From contig NZ_CP120742.1 in assembly GCF_029581275.1 (NCBI RefSeq), positions 1,276,501 through 1,340,500 on the forward strand: a stretch of DNA of 64,000 nt, in the 5' to 3' direction. Position 1 is the first letter of the stretch. Each line of letters opens with the position of its first letter. Below, in pieces: positions 45,350-54,014 of this stretch. Source of the DNA: Micromonospora sp. WMMD1155. GTDB lineage: Bacteria > Actinomycetota > Actinomycetes > Mycobacteriales > Micromonosporaceae. The notes beneath the pieces are model-generated. The model saw only the letters and a program-made list of their open reading frames with translations. It made no database searches and was not told the DNA's origin. The translations under genes and the position numbers were made by a program.

Positions 45350-46063
45350 GTGGACGAGATGACGACCTCCTCCTCCGCGTTGGACGACGACGGGACGCGC
45401 GAGGCGGCCGATGGGACGGGTGACTCGGCTGACGGGACGCGTGGGCCGGCTGACGGTAACCGCGAACCGGCCGACCAGCCCGCCGCCGCGCCGGCCGGTC
45501 GGGACCGGACCATCCGTGGTGCCGCCCTCCTGGCCACGTTGATCGCGTTGCCCGTCACGTTGTTGGTGGCAGTGCTGGCCTTCACCAAGCTCGCCCCGGA
45601 CACGCCGGTCGCCGCGCCGACACCGTCCGCCGGCGGCGTCCAGGTGCAGTCCACCACCCCCGTGCAGATGGCCGCCCCGGCGCTGGCCGCTCGACCGGCC
45701 ACCGTCTGCCGGGCACTGCTCTCCCAACTACCGGCGAGCATCCGCGACCTGGCCCAGCGGCCGGTGACCGCCGGTCCCGAGCAGAACGCCGCGTACGGCG
45801 ATCCGGCGCTCACCGTGGCCTGCGGCGGCACCGAGCCGACGTTCCCCAGCACCGACGAGGTCTGGACGGTCAACCGGGTCTGCTGGCACCTGGCCGAGCA
45901 GGCCGACGCGGCAGTGCTCAGCACCGTCGACCGGGAGACGCTCATCACCGTGCGGGTTCCCCGCTCGTACGAGCAGCCCTTGCAGTGGGTGCCGGCCATC
46001 TCCAGCACGATCGTGGCGACCGTGCCGTCCGGCGGCGCCATCCCGTCCGGCTGCCAACGCTGA
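45350..46063 (+). CDS. DUF3515 membrane-anchored protein
   Basis: 237 residues from the GTG at 45350; an ATG three codons in is an alternative. The cytosolic N-terminus has a degenerate ADGT repeat (TREAADGTGDSADGTRGPADG). A single membrane helix spans about 56-80 (GAALLATLIALPVTLLVAVLAF), followed by an external DUF3515 domain with four Cys (VCRALL, ACGG, RVCWHL, SGCQR). The family is actinobacteria-specific, of unknown function, and sits next to ddl/thiL in M. tuberculosis too (Rv2980). Confidence 0.88.
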   Translation: MDEMTTSSSALDDDGTREAADGTGDSADGTRGPADGNREPADQPAAAPAGRDRTIRGAALLATLIALPVTLLVAVLAFTKLAPDTPVAAPTPSAGGVQVQSTTPVQMAAPALAARPATVCRALLSQLPASIRDLAQRPVTAGPEQNAAYGDPALTVACGGTEPTFPSTDEVWTVNRVCWHLAEQADAAVLSTVDRETLITVRVPRSYEQPLQWVPAISSTIVATVPSGGAIPSGCQR

Positions 46064-46101
46064 GCAGGCGCGTCCTCGTCGGCGGCCGACGCTGAGCGGT
46101 G

Positions 46102-46277
46102 GCTGCCGTCGGCGGTTACGTCGGCGCTGCCGTCGACGGCCGACGCTGAGCCGGTGCTGCCGTCGGCGGGCTCACGTTGCGTGGGCACTGCCATCGGCGG
46201 CCGACGCTGAGCCGACGCTGCCGTCGGCGGGCTCACGTCGCGTGGGCCCCGCCGTCGACGGCCGACGCTGGGCGGGC
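46102..46277. repeat. Tandem ~61-bp repeat, about 3 copies, upstream side of the ddl end
   Basis: Units start GCTGCCGTCGGCGG at 46102 (54 bp, shortened), 46156 (61 bp) and 46217 (61 bp), with a fourth degenerate partial copy before 46102. Each ends GGCCGACGCTGAGC or close to it. It occupies most of the 247-bp convergent gap 46064-46310 between DUF3515 and ddl. No coding or terminator function is evident beyond many GC-rich dyads. Confidence 0.8.
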
Positions 46278-46310
46278 CCCGCGCCGACTGACCGGGCGGG
46301 GCCGGCTGAC

Positions 46311-47420
46311 TCAGTGCAGGCCGACGCCGCGCCGCTGGGCGGTGCGGATCAGCCGGTTGACCAGCTTCGGATATTCCAGACCGGCGGCCGCCCACATCCG
46401 CGGGAACATCGACGTCGGGGTGAACCCGGGCATCGTGTTGATCTCGTTGAGGTAGACGTCCAGCTCGGGCGTGACGAAGAAGTCCGCCCGGGCCAGGCCG
46501 GCGCAGTCCAGTGCGGTGAACGCGCGGACCGCGTACTCCTGCACCTGGCGGGTCACCCGCTCCGGCAGGTTCGCCGGGATGTCGTACTCGCACGAGTCGT
46601 CGAGGTACTTCGCCTCGAAGTCGTAGAAGTCGTGGTCGGCGACGACCCGCACCTCGGCCAGCACCGACGCTTCCGGCGCGCCGCCGGCCTCGCCCTCCAG
46701 CACACCGCACTCGATCTCACGGCCGACGATGGCGGCCTCGATGATGACCTTCGGGTCGAACTTCCGGGCGGCGGCGACCGCGTCGTCCAGCTGCGCCCAG
46801 TCGCTGACCTTGCTGACGCCGAACGACGACCCGGCCCGGGACGGCTTGACGAACACCGGCAGGCCCAGCCGCTCCTTGTCCTGCTCGCTGAGCGTCATCC
46901 CGTTGCGCAGCACCGCGTACGCGCCGACCGGGATGCCCTCGACGGCGCAGAGCTTCTTGGTGAACTCCTTGTCCATCGCGGCGGCGGACGCGAACACGTT
47001 CGCCCCGACGTAGGGGATGCCGGCCATCTCCAGCATTCCCTGGATGGTGCCGTCCTCGCCGTACGCGCCGTGCAGCACCGGGAAGACCACGTCCACGTCG
47101 GCCAGCACCCGCGGACCCTCGGTGGGGTCGAGCACCATCAACCCGTTGCCCGTGGGGTCGGCGCGCAGCACGACGTCGTCGCCGGAGTCGGCGGTGATCT
47201 CCGGCAACTGACGGGCGTTGATCGCGAGCTGGGCGGGATCGCCGTCGGTCAGCACCCACTGGCCGGCCCGGGTGATGCCGACGGGCACCACCTCGAACTC
47301 GTCCGGGTCGAGCGCCTCGAACACGCTACCGGCGCTGACGCAGGAGATGCCGTGCTCCGGGCTGCGGCCGCCGAACACGATCGCCACGCGGGTCTTGCCT
47401 GGGGTGGTCACTCCGGTCAC
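46311..47420 (-). CDS. ddl: D-alanine--D-alanine ligase
   Basis: 369 residues. ATP-grasp ligase: [20 protein letters not shown] at the start, [56 protein letters not shown], and [20 protein letters not shown] with the metal-binding E-x-N. It makes D-Ala-D-Ala for peptidoglycan. The GTG at 47420 or a second GTG three codons later (better spaced from GAGG) may be the start. Nothing in the 47421-47630 gap is recognised beyond a 17-bp direct repeat near 47620. Confidence 0.96.
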   Translation of the reverse strand: MTGVTTPGKTRVAIVFGGRSPEHGISCVSAGSVFEALDPDEFEVVPVGITRAGQWVLTDGDPAQLAINARQLPEITADSGDDVVLRADPTGNGLMVLDPTEGPRVLADVDVVFPVLHGAYGEDGTIQGMLEMAGIPYVGANVFASAAAMDKEFTKKLCAVEGIPVGAYAVLRNGMTLSEQDKERLGLPVFVKPSRAGSSFGVSKVSDWAQLDDAVAAARKFDPKVIIEAAIVGREIECGVLEGEAGGAPEASVLAEVRVVADHDFYDFEAKYLDDSCEYDIPANLPERVTRQVQEYAVRAFTALDCAGLARADFFVTPELDVYLNEINTMPGFTPTSMFPRMWAAAGLEYPKLVNRLIRTAQRRGVGLH

Positions 47421-47630
47421 CTCTTCGTACGCGACTGCGGCTGGTCGTGCTCGCCGGTGGCGCTCACCCGGTTGACCTTACTGTGCGTGGCGGCGGGGCG
47501 AGGCGATACCCGGCGAGCCACGGCACGACACGGCAATCGGTCAACAGAGGATATACGGTGCGTGACGGTGCGGTAGGGGTCTCGCAGGCCGGTGACCTGG
47601 GCCTATCCAGCGCCGGGAGTGCCGTCGACC

Positions 47631-47849
47631 TCAGTCCCGGGAGTGCCGTCGACCGACGGCTATCACCTTCACCCGCTGCCGGCCGGCCCGCACCATGCCC
47701 AGCGCCATGAACGCCCCGGCGATCCGGTCGGCGGCCTCGCGACTGCTGGCACCGACCACCTGCCGGCGGCGCTCCGGCGCGACCCGCTCGTTGCGCTCGA
47801 TGCCCTCCACCGGGCGCACGTCGGTGAGCACCACGAGGAAGCGGGTCAT
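47631..47849 (-). CDS. Small hypothetical protein
   Basis: 72 residues from the ATG at 47849: MTRFLVVLTDVRPVEGIERN, then a basic stretch and SREAADRIAGAFMALGMVRA, ending RQRVKVIAVGRRH. Predicted alternating strand-helix-strand. No ribosome binding site is visible, so it is only moderately supported. Divergent from the XRE regulator gene across a 278-bp gap (47850-48127) that includes an AT-rich TTGACA-containing patch near 48045. Confidence 0.5.
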   Translation of the reverse strand: MTRFLVVLTDVRPVEGIERNERVAPERRRQVVGASSREAADRIAGAFMALGMVRAGRQRVKVIAVGRRHSRD

Positions 47850-48127
47850 CGACGGCCGCCCGCGTGCACGGCGGGGGGCTGCGGGCAGGTTCCCACGTCG
47901 TCTCCTTCCGGCGGGCCGGGATGGCGGGGCGGCACGCGACGATCGGGTACGGGGGAGAAACCCGATCGCCGCGCGCCCCATCCCCTCCGGTCGCTCACCA
48001 CCACCGTCGCCACGACAACCGGTGGTGAGGACGCGATAACAGATTGACACGTGTACAGCCGTGAATGCAACTCTCATCGACGTTCTCTCATGCAGACGTT
48101 CCCGCGAATGTGTGCGACCATCGATGT

Positions 48128-48973
48128 ATGGCTCCGAAGACCGCCCGTGCCCGCCGGCTCGGCATCGCCCTGCGCCATCACCGGGAAGCCGCCGGGCTGA
48201 CGCTGGAGACCGCGGCGGATGAGATCAACAGCACCCGCAGCACCCTCTCCCGATACGAGAACGCCCAGACCCTGATCACCCCCGCCACCGTGCGCGCCCT
48301 GCTCACGTCGTACGGGGTGAGTGCCGAGGAGGTGGCCGCAGCGGTGCTACTCGCCAAAGACGCCCGCAAGCCGGGCTGGTGGGTGTCGTACTCGTACCTG
48401 CTGGACCCGCGCACCATCGACTTCATCGCATTGGAGGCCGAGGCCACGGCCATCGCCAACTTCGAGCCCTCGGTGGTGCCCGGCCTGTTGCAGACCGCCG
48501 ACTACGTCCGTGGCGTGATGCGCGGCGGGCCGCACACCCTCGGCGACGATCTGGTGGAGCAACGGGTCAAGATCCGGCTGGACCGACAACAACGGCTCAC
48601 CGGCGACAACCCGCCCATCTTCGACGCGATCATCGACGAGGGCGCGTTGCTACGCCCGGTCGGCGACCGGTCGGTGATGGACGGTCAACTACGCCACCTG
48701 GTCAAGATGGCCGAGCTGCCGAACATCAGCGTCCAGGTGATCCCACTGTCGGCCGGTTACCACCGGGGCACGCGGGGCTCACTGCACATCCTCGAGTTCG
48801 CCGACCCGGAGGACCCGATCATCGCCTCGGTGGAGACAGTCGCGGGTCAGATGATCCTGGACCGGGCCGGCGAGACGCGTACCTGCACCAAGATCATGGA
48901 GCATCTCCGAAGCGTGGCGCTCAGCCCGGCGGACAGCCGCGAGATGCTCCTGTCAGTCCTGAAGGGACGGTAG
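48128..48973 (+). CDS. XRE-family helix-turn-helix regulator with DUF5753
   Basis: 281 residues from the ATG at 48128. The HTH_31 domain (about 8-66: LGIALRHHREAAGLTLETAA ... STRSTLSRYENAQ) is followed by DUF5753 (about 95-275: SYLLDPRTIDFIALEAEA, PSVVPGLLQTADYVRGVM, VQVIPLSAGYHRGTRGS, ASVETVAGQMI). This is the WhiJ-like type abundant in Streptomyces and Micromonospora. It is paired with the downstream DUF397 gene, its usual partner, which likely modulates DNA binding. An upstream in-frame ATG at 48065 is less likely. Confidence 0.95.
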   Translation: MAPKTARARRLGIALRHHREAAGLTLETAADEINSTRSTLSRYENAQTLITPATVRALLTSYGVSAEEVAAAVLLAKDARKPGWWVSYSYLLDPRTIDFIALEAEATAIANFEPSVVPGLLQTADYVRGVMRGGPHTLGDDLVEQRVKIRLDRQQRLTGDNPPIFDAIIDEGALLRPVGDRSVMDGQLRHLVKMAELPNISVQVIPLSAGYHRGTRGSLHILEFADPEDPIIASVETVAGQMILDRAGETRTCTKIMEHLRSVALSPADSREMLLSVLKGR

Positions 48974-48978
48974 GACCG

Positions 48979-49179
48979 ATGACACCGACAATCACAGCGG
49001 CCTTGGCCGCAGCGGCGTGGCGCAAGAGCAGCCGCAGCGGCGACGAGGGCGCCTGCGTCGAGGTTGCCGCGCTGCCGCGGCTGGTGGCCGTCCGCGACTC
49101 CAAGGACCCGGCCGGCCCGGCCCTGCTGTTCCCGACCGCCGCCTGGGCCGCCTTCGCCCAAGCACCACCCCGCCCCTGA
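48979..49179 (+). CDS. DUF397 protein, partner of the XRE regulator
   Basis: 66 residues. DUF397 signature: AAWRKSSRSGDEGACVEVAA, then LVAVRDSKDPAGPALLF and the C-terminal WAAFAQ. Five bases separate it from the XRE stop, so it is co-transcribed. Such XRE/DUF397 pairs act as developmental regulators (WhiJ/BldB-like) or toxin-antitoxin-like modules in Streptomyces; the specific role here is unknown. Confidence 0.93.
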   Translation: MTPTITAALAAAAWRKSSRSGDEGACVEVAALPRLVAVRDSKDPAGPALLFPTAAWAAFAQAPPRP

Positions 49180-49280
49180 CCAGATCCCGCGCCCCACGCA
49201 GCGAACCCGACGCCTGCCAACCGCCCGCCGCGCCGTCGACAAGAGGGCGCGGCGGGCCGGGCCGAGCCCCGGCCGACCAC

Positions 49281-49383
49281 CTCGGCACGGCCGGTCTCGG
49301 CACGGCCGGTCTCGGCACGGCCGGTCTCGGCACGGCCGGTCTCGGCACGGCCGGTCTCGGCACGGCCGGTCTCGGCACGGCCA
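49281..49383. repeat. 15-bp tandem repeat, 6 exact copies plus a partial seventh
   Basis: CTCGGCACGGCCGGT repeated exactly from 49281 to 49370, then 12 further matching bases. It sits in the 328-bp gap 49180-49507 between DUF397 and the ROK gene, flanked by decayed copies (CACGGCCAGCCCAACG, etc.) to 49450. Because 15 is a multiple of three, several frames stay open through it, but none has a convincing start or composition, so I treat it as a noncoding minisatellite. Confidence 0.9.
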
Positions 49384-49507
49384 GCCCAACGCACGGCCAG
49401 CCCAGGCAGGGCCGATCAGCGAACGGCCCTTCGGCACGGCCAGCCCAACGCACGCCAGGCGCAGGGCACGCCGGGCTCAAGGCACAGTCGGCGGAAGGGG
49501 GCGGGCT

Positions 49508-50557
49508 TCAGGCGACCAGCGGGCTGGGCTCCGGAGCCGCACGCAGCCTTTCCAGGGCGGCGATCGCCACGCCCCGGGCACCGGCCATGTCCCGGTCCGG
49601 CACCAACGCGAAGGTGGCCACGGCCGCCTGCTCCTCGCGAAGCACGGTGTGCTCGCGGACCGTCGCCAGGAACCAGTCGCGGAACTCCGGCGCCGCCTCG
49701 ACCACTCCACCGCCGACGAAGTACGCGTGCGGGTCGGTGAAGTTCGCCGCCACGGTGAACAGCCGTCCCAACGCCATCGCCTGCTGGGTGAACAGGTCCC
49801 GCGCGAGGGCGTCCCCCCGTTCGCCGTATCCGCGTACCAGCTTCGCGGCCCGGGCCACCGGTTCGGCGGCGAGCGGGTGGTCCGGGTACCGGGTCAGCCA
49901 GTACGGCAGCAGGTTGCGCTCGATGCCGGTCAGCGAGGCGACGCTTTCGACGTCACCGGTGAAGCCACAGGCGCAGGTGGGTTCGGGCTGGTCCGGGCCG
50001 AGCAGCCCGCTCAGCGGGATGTGCACGTGACCGAGTTCCCCGGCCATGCCGGCCGCACCGGCGATCACCCGACCGCTCTCCACCACGCCACCGCCGAGGC
50101 CGGTGCCGACGATCGCGGCGACCGACGAGCGGGTCATCGCCTCGGCGCCGAAGTGGACGTGGTGCGCGTAGAGCGCCGCCGCGTTGCCGTCATTGTGGTA
50201 GATCACCGGCAGGCCGAGCCGCCGTTGCAGCGCTCCCCGTACGTCGAAGCCCCGCCAGGCCGGCTGGGAGAAGTTGGTGGAGCCCCGCGACGAGATGACG
50301 CCGTCGGCGCTGGCCGGGCCGGGAGTGTCCAGCCCGACGGCCTGAACCAGCTCGCGCGGCACTCCGGTCTGGGCCAGGGCACCGTCCAGCGCCCGGGCCA
50401 GCGCCTCGATCGCCGCCTCGGGCCCGGCCTGCACCTCGCTGGGGATCTCCAGCAGCCCGTCCACCAGGAAGCGGCCGTCCACCGTCAGCACGGTGGCGTT
50501 GTTGCTCGTGCCGCCGTTGTCCAACCCGACGACCACCGGCACCCCTGCGCTGCCCAC
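49508..50557 (-). CDS. ROK-family sugar kinase/regulator-like protein
   Basis: 349 residues, no N-terminal winged helix, so a kinase rather than a repressor. VVVGLDNGGTSNNATVLTVD is the phosphate-1 ATP loop (DxGGT), DTPGPASADGVI and NDGNAAALYAHH (catalytic Asp region) follow, and IVGTGLGGGVVESGRV is the second phosphate loop. GELGHVHIPL and CACGFTGDVES resemble the ROK GHxx(9-11)CxCGxxGCxE zinc motif, although incompletely. The substrate (glucose or another hexose) is unknown. Isolated between repeat-rich gaps. Confidence 0.88.
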   Translation of the reverse strand: MGSAGVPVVVGLDNGGTSNNATVLTVDGRFLVDGLLEIPSEVQAGPEAAIEALARALDGALAQTGVPRELVQAVGLDTPGPASADGVISSRGSTNFSQPAWRGFDVRGALQRRLGLPVIYHNDGNAAALYAHHVHFGAEAMTRSSVAAIVGTGLGGGVVESGRVIAGAAGMAGELGHVHIPLSGLLGPDQPEPTCACGFTGDVESVASLTGIERNLLPYWLTRYPDHPLAAEPVARAAKLVRGYGERGDALARDLFTQQAMALGRLFTVAANFTDPHAYFVGGGVVEAAPEFRDWFLATVREHTVLREEQAAVATFALVPDRDMAGARGVAIAALERLRAAPEPSPLVA

Positions 50558-50694
50558 CGAAACCGCCTCCCGCCGTCATGATTGTGAGCCGAGGCTAGTG
50601 CCAAGCCCTCTCCCCCGCCACGCCCGGCCCGCCCCACGCCCGACGCCCCACGCCCGGCCCCCGCCACGCCCGGCCCCCCGCCACGCCCGGCCCG

Positions 50695-50750
50695 CCCCAC
50701 GCCCCACGCCCCACGCCCCACGCCCCACGCCCCACGCCCCACGCCCCACG
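50695..50750. repeat. Heptamer CCCCACG repeated eight times
   Basis: Eight exact head-to-tail CCCCACG units, preceded by less regular GCCCGGCCC/CACGCC variants from about 50610. It lies in the 415-bp gap 50558-50972, upstream of the ROK gene and downstream of the methyltransferase gene. Such pure short tandem repeats are prone to slippage. Confidence 0.95.
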
Positions 50751-50834
50751 CCAAGATCCGCGCAACTTCCCGGATGTTGCTGCCTCCGACACGCGGGAGA
50801 CACCAACATCCCTGATGTTGTGCGGATCTTGGCG
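50749..50834. repeat. 86-bp inverted repeat with ~39-bp arms (REP-like hairpin)
   Basis: The outer arms CGCCAAGATCCGC (50749-50761) and its complement GCGGATCTTGGCG (50822-50834) are perfect. Inner blocks CAAC, GGATGTTG and CTCC also pair with few mismatches around a loop near 50790. Read as RNA it would be a long, nearly continuous hairpin. Followed by a 31-bp direct repeat at 50839-50900. It looks like a dispersed palindromic element rather than a terminator, because it is far from the methyltransferase stop (50973). Confidence 0.8.
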
Positions 50835-50838
50835 GCGG

Positions 50839-50900
50839 GGCACCCCAACGCGGGGGACCCTGTGCGCGAGGCACCCCAACGCGGGGCACCCTGTGCGCGG
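50839..50900. repeat. 31-bp direct repeat, two copies
   Basis: Units 50839-50869 and 50870-50900, both GGCACCCCAACGCGGGG... ending in CCCTGTGCGCG with two substitutions. It directly follows the 86-bp hairpin. Confidence 0.8.
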
Positions 50901-50972
50901 GGGCGGGGGGACCTGGCGCGGGCAGCCCGGCGCGGGCGACGGGCACCCGGCGGGTACCGAGCGCGGCGAGGC

Positions 50973-51806
50973 TCAGGTGGGGCGGCGGGCGAGGACCGCG
51001 GTGGCGTCCAGGTCCTCGTCGTGGCGCACGGTGGGGAGCAGGCCGGCGGCGCTGAACGCGGCGCAGAGCGCGTCCACCTGGGTGACACCGGCCTCGACCA
51101 CCAGGTGCCCTCCCGGGGTCAGCCATTCGGCCGCGTCGACGCCGACCCGGCGCAGCACGGTGAGCCCGTCCGGCCCGCCGTCGAGGGCCACCGGGGCCTC
51201 GTGCAGCCGCGCCTCGGGAGGCATCAACGCCACCGCCTCGGTCGGCACGTACGGGGCGTTGCAGAGGACGAGGTCCAGCCGCCCCCGCCAGCGCCGGGGC
51301 AGGGGCGCGAAGAGGTCACCCTCGTACACCTCGATGGTCAACCCGTCGACGTTGCGCCGCGCGCACGCGACGGCCGCCGGGTCGACGTCGGCGGCGGCCA
51401 GCCAGCGTGGCGTGAGCCGGTGCGCCAGCGCGACAGTGGTGGCGCCGGAGCCGCAGCAGAGGTCCACCACGGCCGGGGTCGGGCCGGTCACCTCGACCGC
51501 CACCTCGACCAGCAGGGCGGTCCGGGCGCGCGGGACGAAGACGCCCGCGTCGACGGCGATCCGCAGGCCGGCGAACTCGGCCCACCCGAGCAGGTACTCC
51601 AGCGGTTCACCGGCCACCCGCCGGTCGGCCAGGTCGGCCAACGCGGCCGGTGAATCGGCGGCGGCCAGCAGCAGGTCGGCCTCGTCCTCGGCGTAGACGC
51701 AACCAGCGGCGCGCAGCCGGCCCACGAGAGCTGCCCGACTGACGTCGCCTGACGCCCGGCGGGGGCCGCCGTCGCGCACGGCGTCGGTCGGGGACGGTGA
51801 TGGCAC
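50973..51806 (-). CDS. HemK/PrmC-like protein N5-glutamine methyltransferase paralogue
   Basis: 277 residues from the GTG at 51806 with GAGG upstream. SAM motif I VVDLCCGSGATTVALAHRL and acidic motif II AAADVDPAAVACARRN are clear. The substrate-binding motif reads LVLCNAPYVPTE, i.e. NAPY instead of the NPPY of PrmC. It is annotated in actinobacteria as a putative N5-glutamine methyltransferase; a true prmC is normally found beside prfA elsewhere, so this is probably a paralogue with another target. It is 8 bp after the PLP-enzyme gene. Confidence 0.85.
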   Translation of the reverse strand: MPSPSPTDAVRDGGPRRASGDVSRAALVGRLRAAGCVYAEDEADLLLAAADSPAALADLADRRVAGEPLEYLLGWAEFAGLRIAVDAGVFVPRARTALLVEVAVEVTGPTPAVVDLCCGSGATTVALAHRLTPRWLAAADVDPAAVACARRNVDGLTIEVYEGDLFAPLPRRWRGRLDLVLCNAPYVPTEAVALMPPEARLHEAPVALDGGPDGLTVLRRVGVDAAEWLTPGGHLVVEAGVTQVDALCAAFSAAGLLPTVRHDEDLDATAVLARRPT

Positions 51807-51814
51807 CGGCGTCC

Positions 51815-52933
51815 TCAGACCGGCCCGGCCGCGTCCAGTGCGGCGGCGATGTCGGCCACCAGGTCCGCGGTGTCCTCGGCCCCGCAGGAGAGCCGGACGA
51901 AGCCGGGTGCGGTGTCGTCGCCCCACTGTTCCCGGCGGTCCGCCGTGGTGTGCAGGCCACCGAAGGAGGTCGCCGCCGCCACCAGCCGGGCGGCCTCGAT
52001 GAACCGGCCCACCCGTTCGGCGCTCCCCAGGTCGAACGAGAGCACCCCCGGCATCCGGCGCATCTGGGCCGAGGCCACCGGGTACGCGGGGTCGTCCGGC
52101 CGCCCCGGCCAGCGCAGCCCGGTCACGTCCGGCCGGTCGGCGAGCAGGTCGACGACCGCGGCGGCGTTCGCGCTCTGCCGGGCCAGCCGCAGGTCCAGGG
52201 TGGACAGTGACCGGTGTGCCAACCAGGCGTCGAACGCCCCCGGGACCGAACCGGTCGTCGTCCGCCACGTCGTCACCGCGGCGATCAGTTCGGTGGACCG
52301 GCTGGCCAGGTAACCCAGCAGCAGGTCGGAGTGGCCGGTGAGAGCCTTCGTGCCCGAGGCGACCACCAGGTCGGCGCCGAGGTCGAGTGGGCGCTGACCG
52401 AGCGGGGTGGCCGTGGTGTTGTCCACCGCGAGCAACGCGCCGGCGGCGTGCACCCTCTCGGCCAGGGCCACCAGGTCGACCACGTCCAGGCCCGGGTTGG
52501 CCGGTGTCTCCACGAGCACCAGCCGGACACCCTCGAACGACGGGTACGGCCCGGCGGTCGGCGCGAAGAGCACCCGGACGCCGATCGCCTCCAGCACTTC
52601 GGTCGCGAACGCCCGGACCGGGAAGTATCCGTCGGTGGGCAGCACCACCGTGTCACCGGGGCGCAGCAGGGTCAGCAGCAGCCCGGTGATGGCCGCTTGC
52701 CCGGTGGAGAAGACGCGGCACGCACCGCCCTCCAACTCGCCCACCGCCGTCTCCAGCAGCCGCCGGGTCGGGTTGTCCGGGCGACCGTAGCCGTTCGGCG
52801 ACGTGCCCTGACCCTGGAACGGGTCGAGGTGGTACGGCGCGGCGAAGACCGGCCCCGGCAGGAACGGGTCTCCCGGCGTCGGCTCGGGCAGGCCGGCGCG
52901 TACGCAGCGGGTGCCGTCTCCCAACTCGCTCAT
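51815..52933 (-). CDS. Cystathionine gamma-lyase/synthase-type PLP enzyme
   Basis: 372 residues, Cys/Met metabolism PLP family. PNGYGRPDNPTRRLLETAVG is the N-terminal signature; the PLP lysine is in LVVASGTKALTGHSDLLLGY. LSTLDLRLARQSANA and the C-terminal GFVRLSCGAEDTADL (carboxylate-binding Arg) complete it. It could be cystathionine gamma-lyase or -synthase; lyase is the commoner label for this shorter form. The GTG/ATG region is 7 bp from the gpsA stop, making gpsA upstream part of the same transcript. Confidence 0.88.
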   Translation of the reverse strand: MSELGDGTRCVRAGLPEPTPGDPFLPGPVFAAPYHLDPFQGQGTSPNGYGRPDNPTRRLLETAVGELEGGACRVFSTGQAAITGLLLTLLRPGDTVVLPTDGYFPVRAFATEVLEAIGVRVLFAPTAGPYPSFEGVRLVLVETPANPGLDVVDLVALAERVHAAGALLAVDNTTATPLGQRPLDLGADLVVASGTKALTGHSDLLLGYLASRSTELIAAVTTWRTTTGSVPGAFDAWLAHRSLSTLDLRLARQSANAAAVVDLLADRPDVTGLRWPGRPDDPAYPVASAQMRRMPGVLSFDLGSAERVGRFIEAARLVAAATSFGGLHTTADRREQWGDDTAPGFVRLSCGAEDTADLVADIAAALDAAGPV

Positions 52934-52940
52934 CGGATCC

Positions 52941-54014
52941 TCACTCGTACGACTCGGGCTTGGCGGTGCGGCTCATCAGGGTCTCCACGGCCAGGCGTGG
53001 GTCCATCCCCTCGTGGCAGATCCGCTCGACGTGCTCGGTGATCGGCATCTCCACGCCGTGCGCGCGGGCCAGGTCACGGATCGCCAGGCAGCTCTTCACC
53101 CCCTCGGCGGTCTGCCGGGTGGCGGCCTGGGCCTGCTCGAGCGTCTCGCCCCGGCCCAGGTGCTCACCGAAGGTGCGGTTGCGGGCCAGCGGGGAGGAGC
53201 AGGAGGCGACCAGGTCACCCATGCCCGCGAGGCCGGCGAAGGTGATCGGGTCCGCGCCGAGCGCCACACCCAGCCGGGCCGTCTCGGCGAGCCCCCGTGT
53301 CATCAGCATGGCCCGGGTGTTGTCGCCGAAACCCATCGCGGTGGCGATGCCGTACGACAGGGCGATCACGTTCTTGACCGCTCCGCCCAGCTCACAGCCG
53401 ATCACGTCGTCGTTGGTGTACGGGCGCAGGTACGGCGTCCGGATCGACGACTGCACGAGCGTCGTACGGTGTCTGTTCGTTCCGGCGACCACTGTCGCGG
53501 CGGGTTGCTCGGCGGCGATCTCCGGGGCCAGGTTCGGACCGGAGACCACGACCACCCGGTCGGCGGCGACCCCGGCGGTCTCCACGATGACCTCGCTCAT
53601 CCGCTTGGTGGTGCCCAACTCGATGCCCTTCATCAACGACACGAGGGTGGAGTCGGGGTGCAGGTGCCCGGCCCACTCGGCGAGGTTGCCGCGCAGGGTC
53701 TGCGACGGCACCGCCAGGACCACCAGCTCGGCGCCGGTGATCGCCTCGGCGGCGTCGGCGGTGGCGGTGACCCGGGACGGCAGCAGCAGGTCCGGCAGGT
53801 ACTCCGGGTTGCGCCGCTCGGCCCGGATGCTCTCCGCGACCGGCGCGCGGCGGGCCCACACCGTCACGTCCCGTCCCGCGTCGGCGAGGATCTTGGCGAA
53901 CGCGGTGCCCCAGGAGCCGGCGCCGAGCACCGCGACGTGCCCACTCATGCCGCCGCTCCACTGCGCTCCGCGCCGGCCTGAGTCACCACTGAGCCCGATG
54001 ATCCGCTCGCTCAT
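52941..54014 (-). CDS. gpsA: Glycerol-3-phosphate dehydrogenase [NAD(P)+]
   Basis: 357 residues if started at the ATG at 54014, which overlaps the plsC stop (ATGA); an internal ATG at 53948 gives 335, closer to the family norm. The Rossmann motif [35 protein letters not shown], the catalytic Lys in [16 protein letters not shown], and [20 protein letters not shown] are all present. It supplies sn-glycerol-3-phosphate for phospholipids. Functional and translational coupling to plsC fits. Confidence 0.96.
   Translation of the reverse strand: MSERIIGLSGDSGRRGAQWSGGMSGHVAVLGAGSWGTAFAKILADAGRDVTVWARRAPVAESIRAERRNPEYLPDLLLPSRVTATADAAEAITGAELVVLAVPSQTLRGNLAEWAGHLHPDSTLVSLMKGIELGTTKRMSEVIVETAGVAADRVVVVSGPNLAPEIAAEQPAATVVAGTNRHRTTLVQSSIRTPYLRPYTNDDVIGCELGGAVKNVIALSYGIATAMGFGDNTRAMLMTRGLAETARLGVALGADPITFAGLAGMGDLVASCSSPLARNRTFGEHLGRGETLEQAQAATRQTAEGVKSCLAIRDLARAHGVEMPITEHVERICHEGMDPRLAVETLMSRTAKPESYE

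Noticed and set aside
45070..46710. A 546-codon minus-strand frame across DUF3515 and the 61-bp repeats
   Set aside because: Overlaps well-supported genes on both sides, and its middle is repeat-derived.
49281..50750. Tandem repeats considered as a CRISPR array
   Set aside because: Units are 15 and 7 bp with no unique spacers, and no cas genes are nearby.
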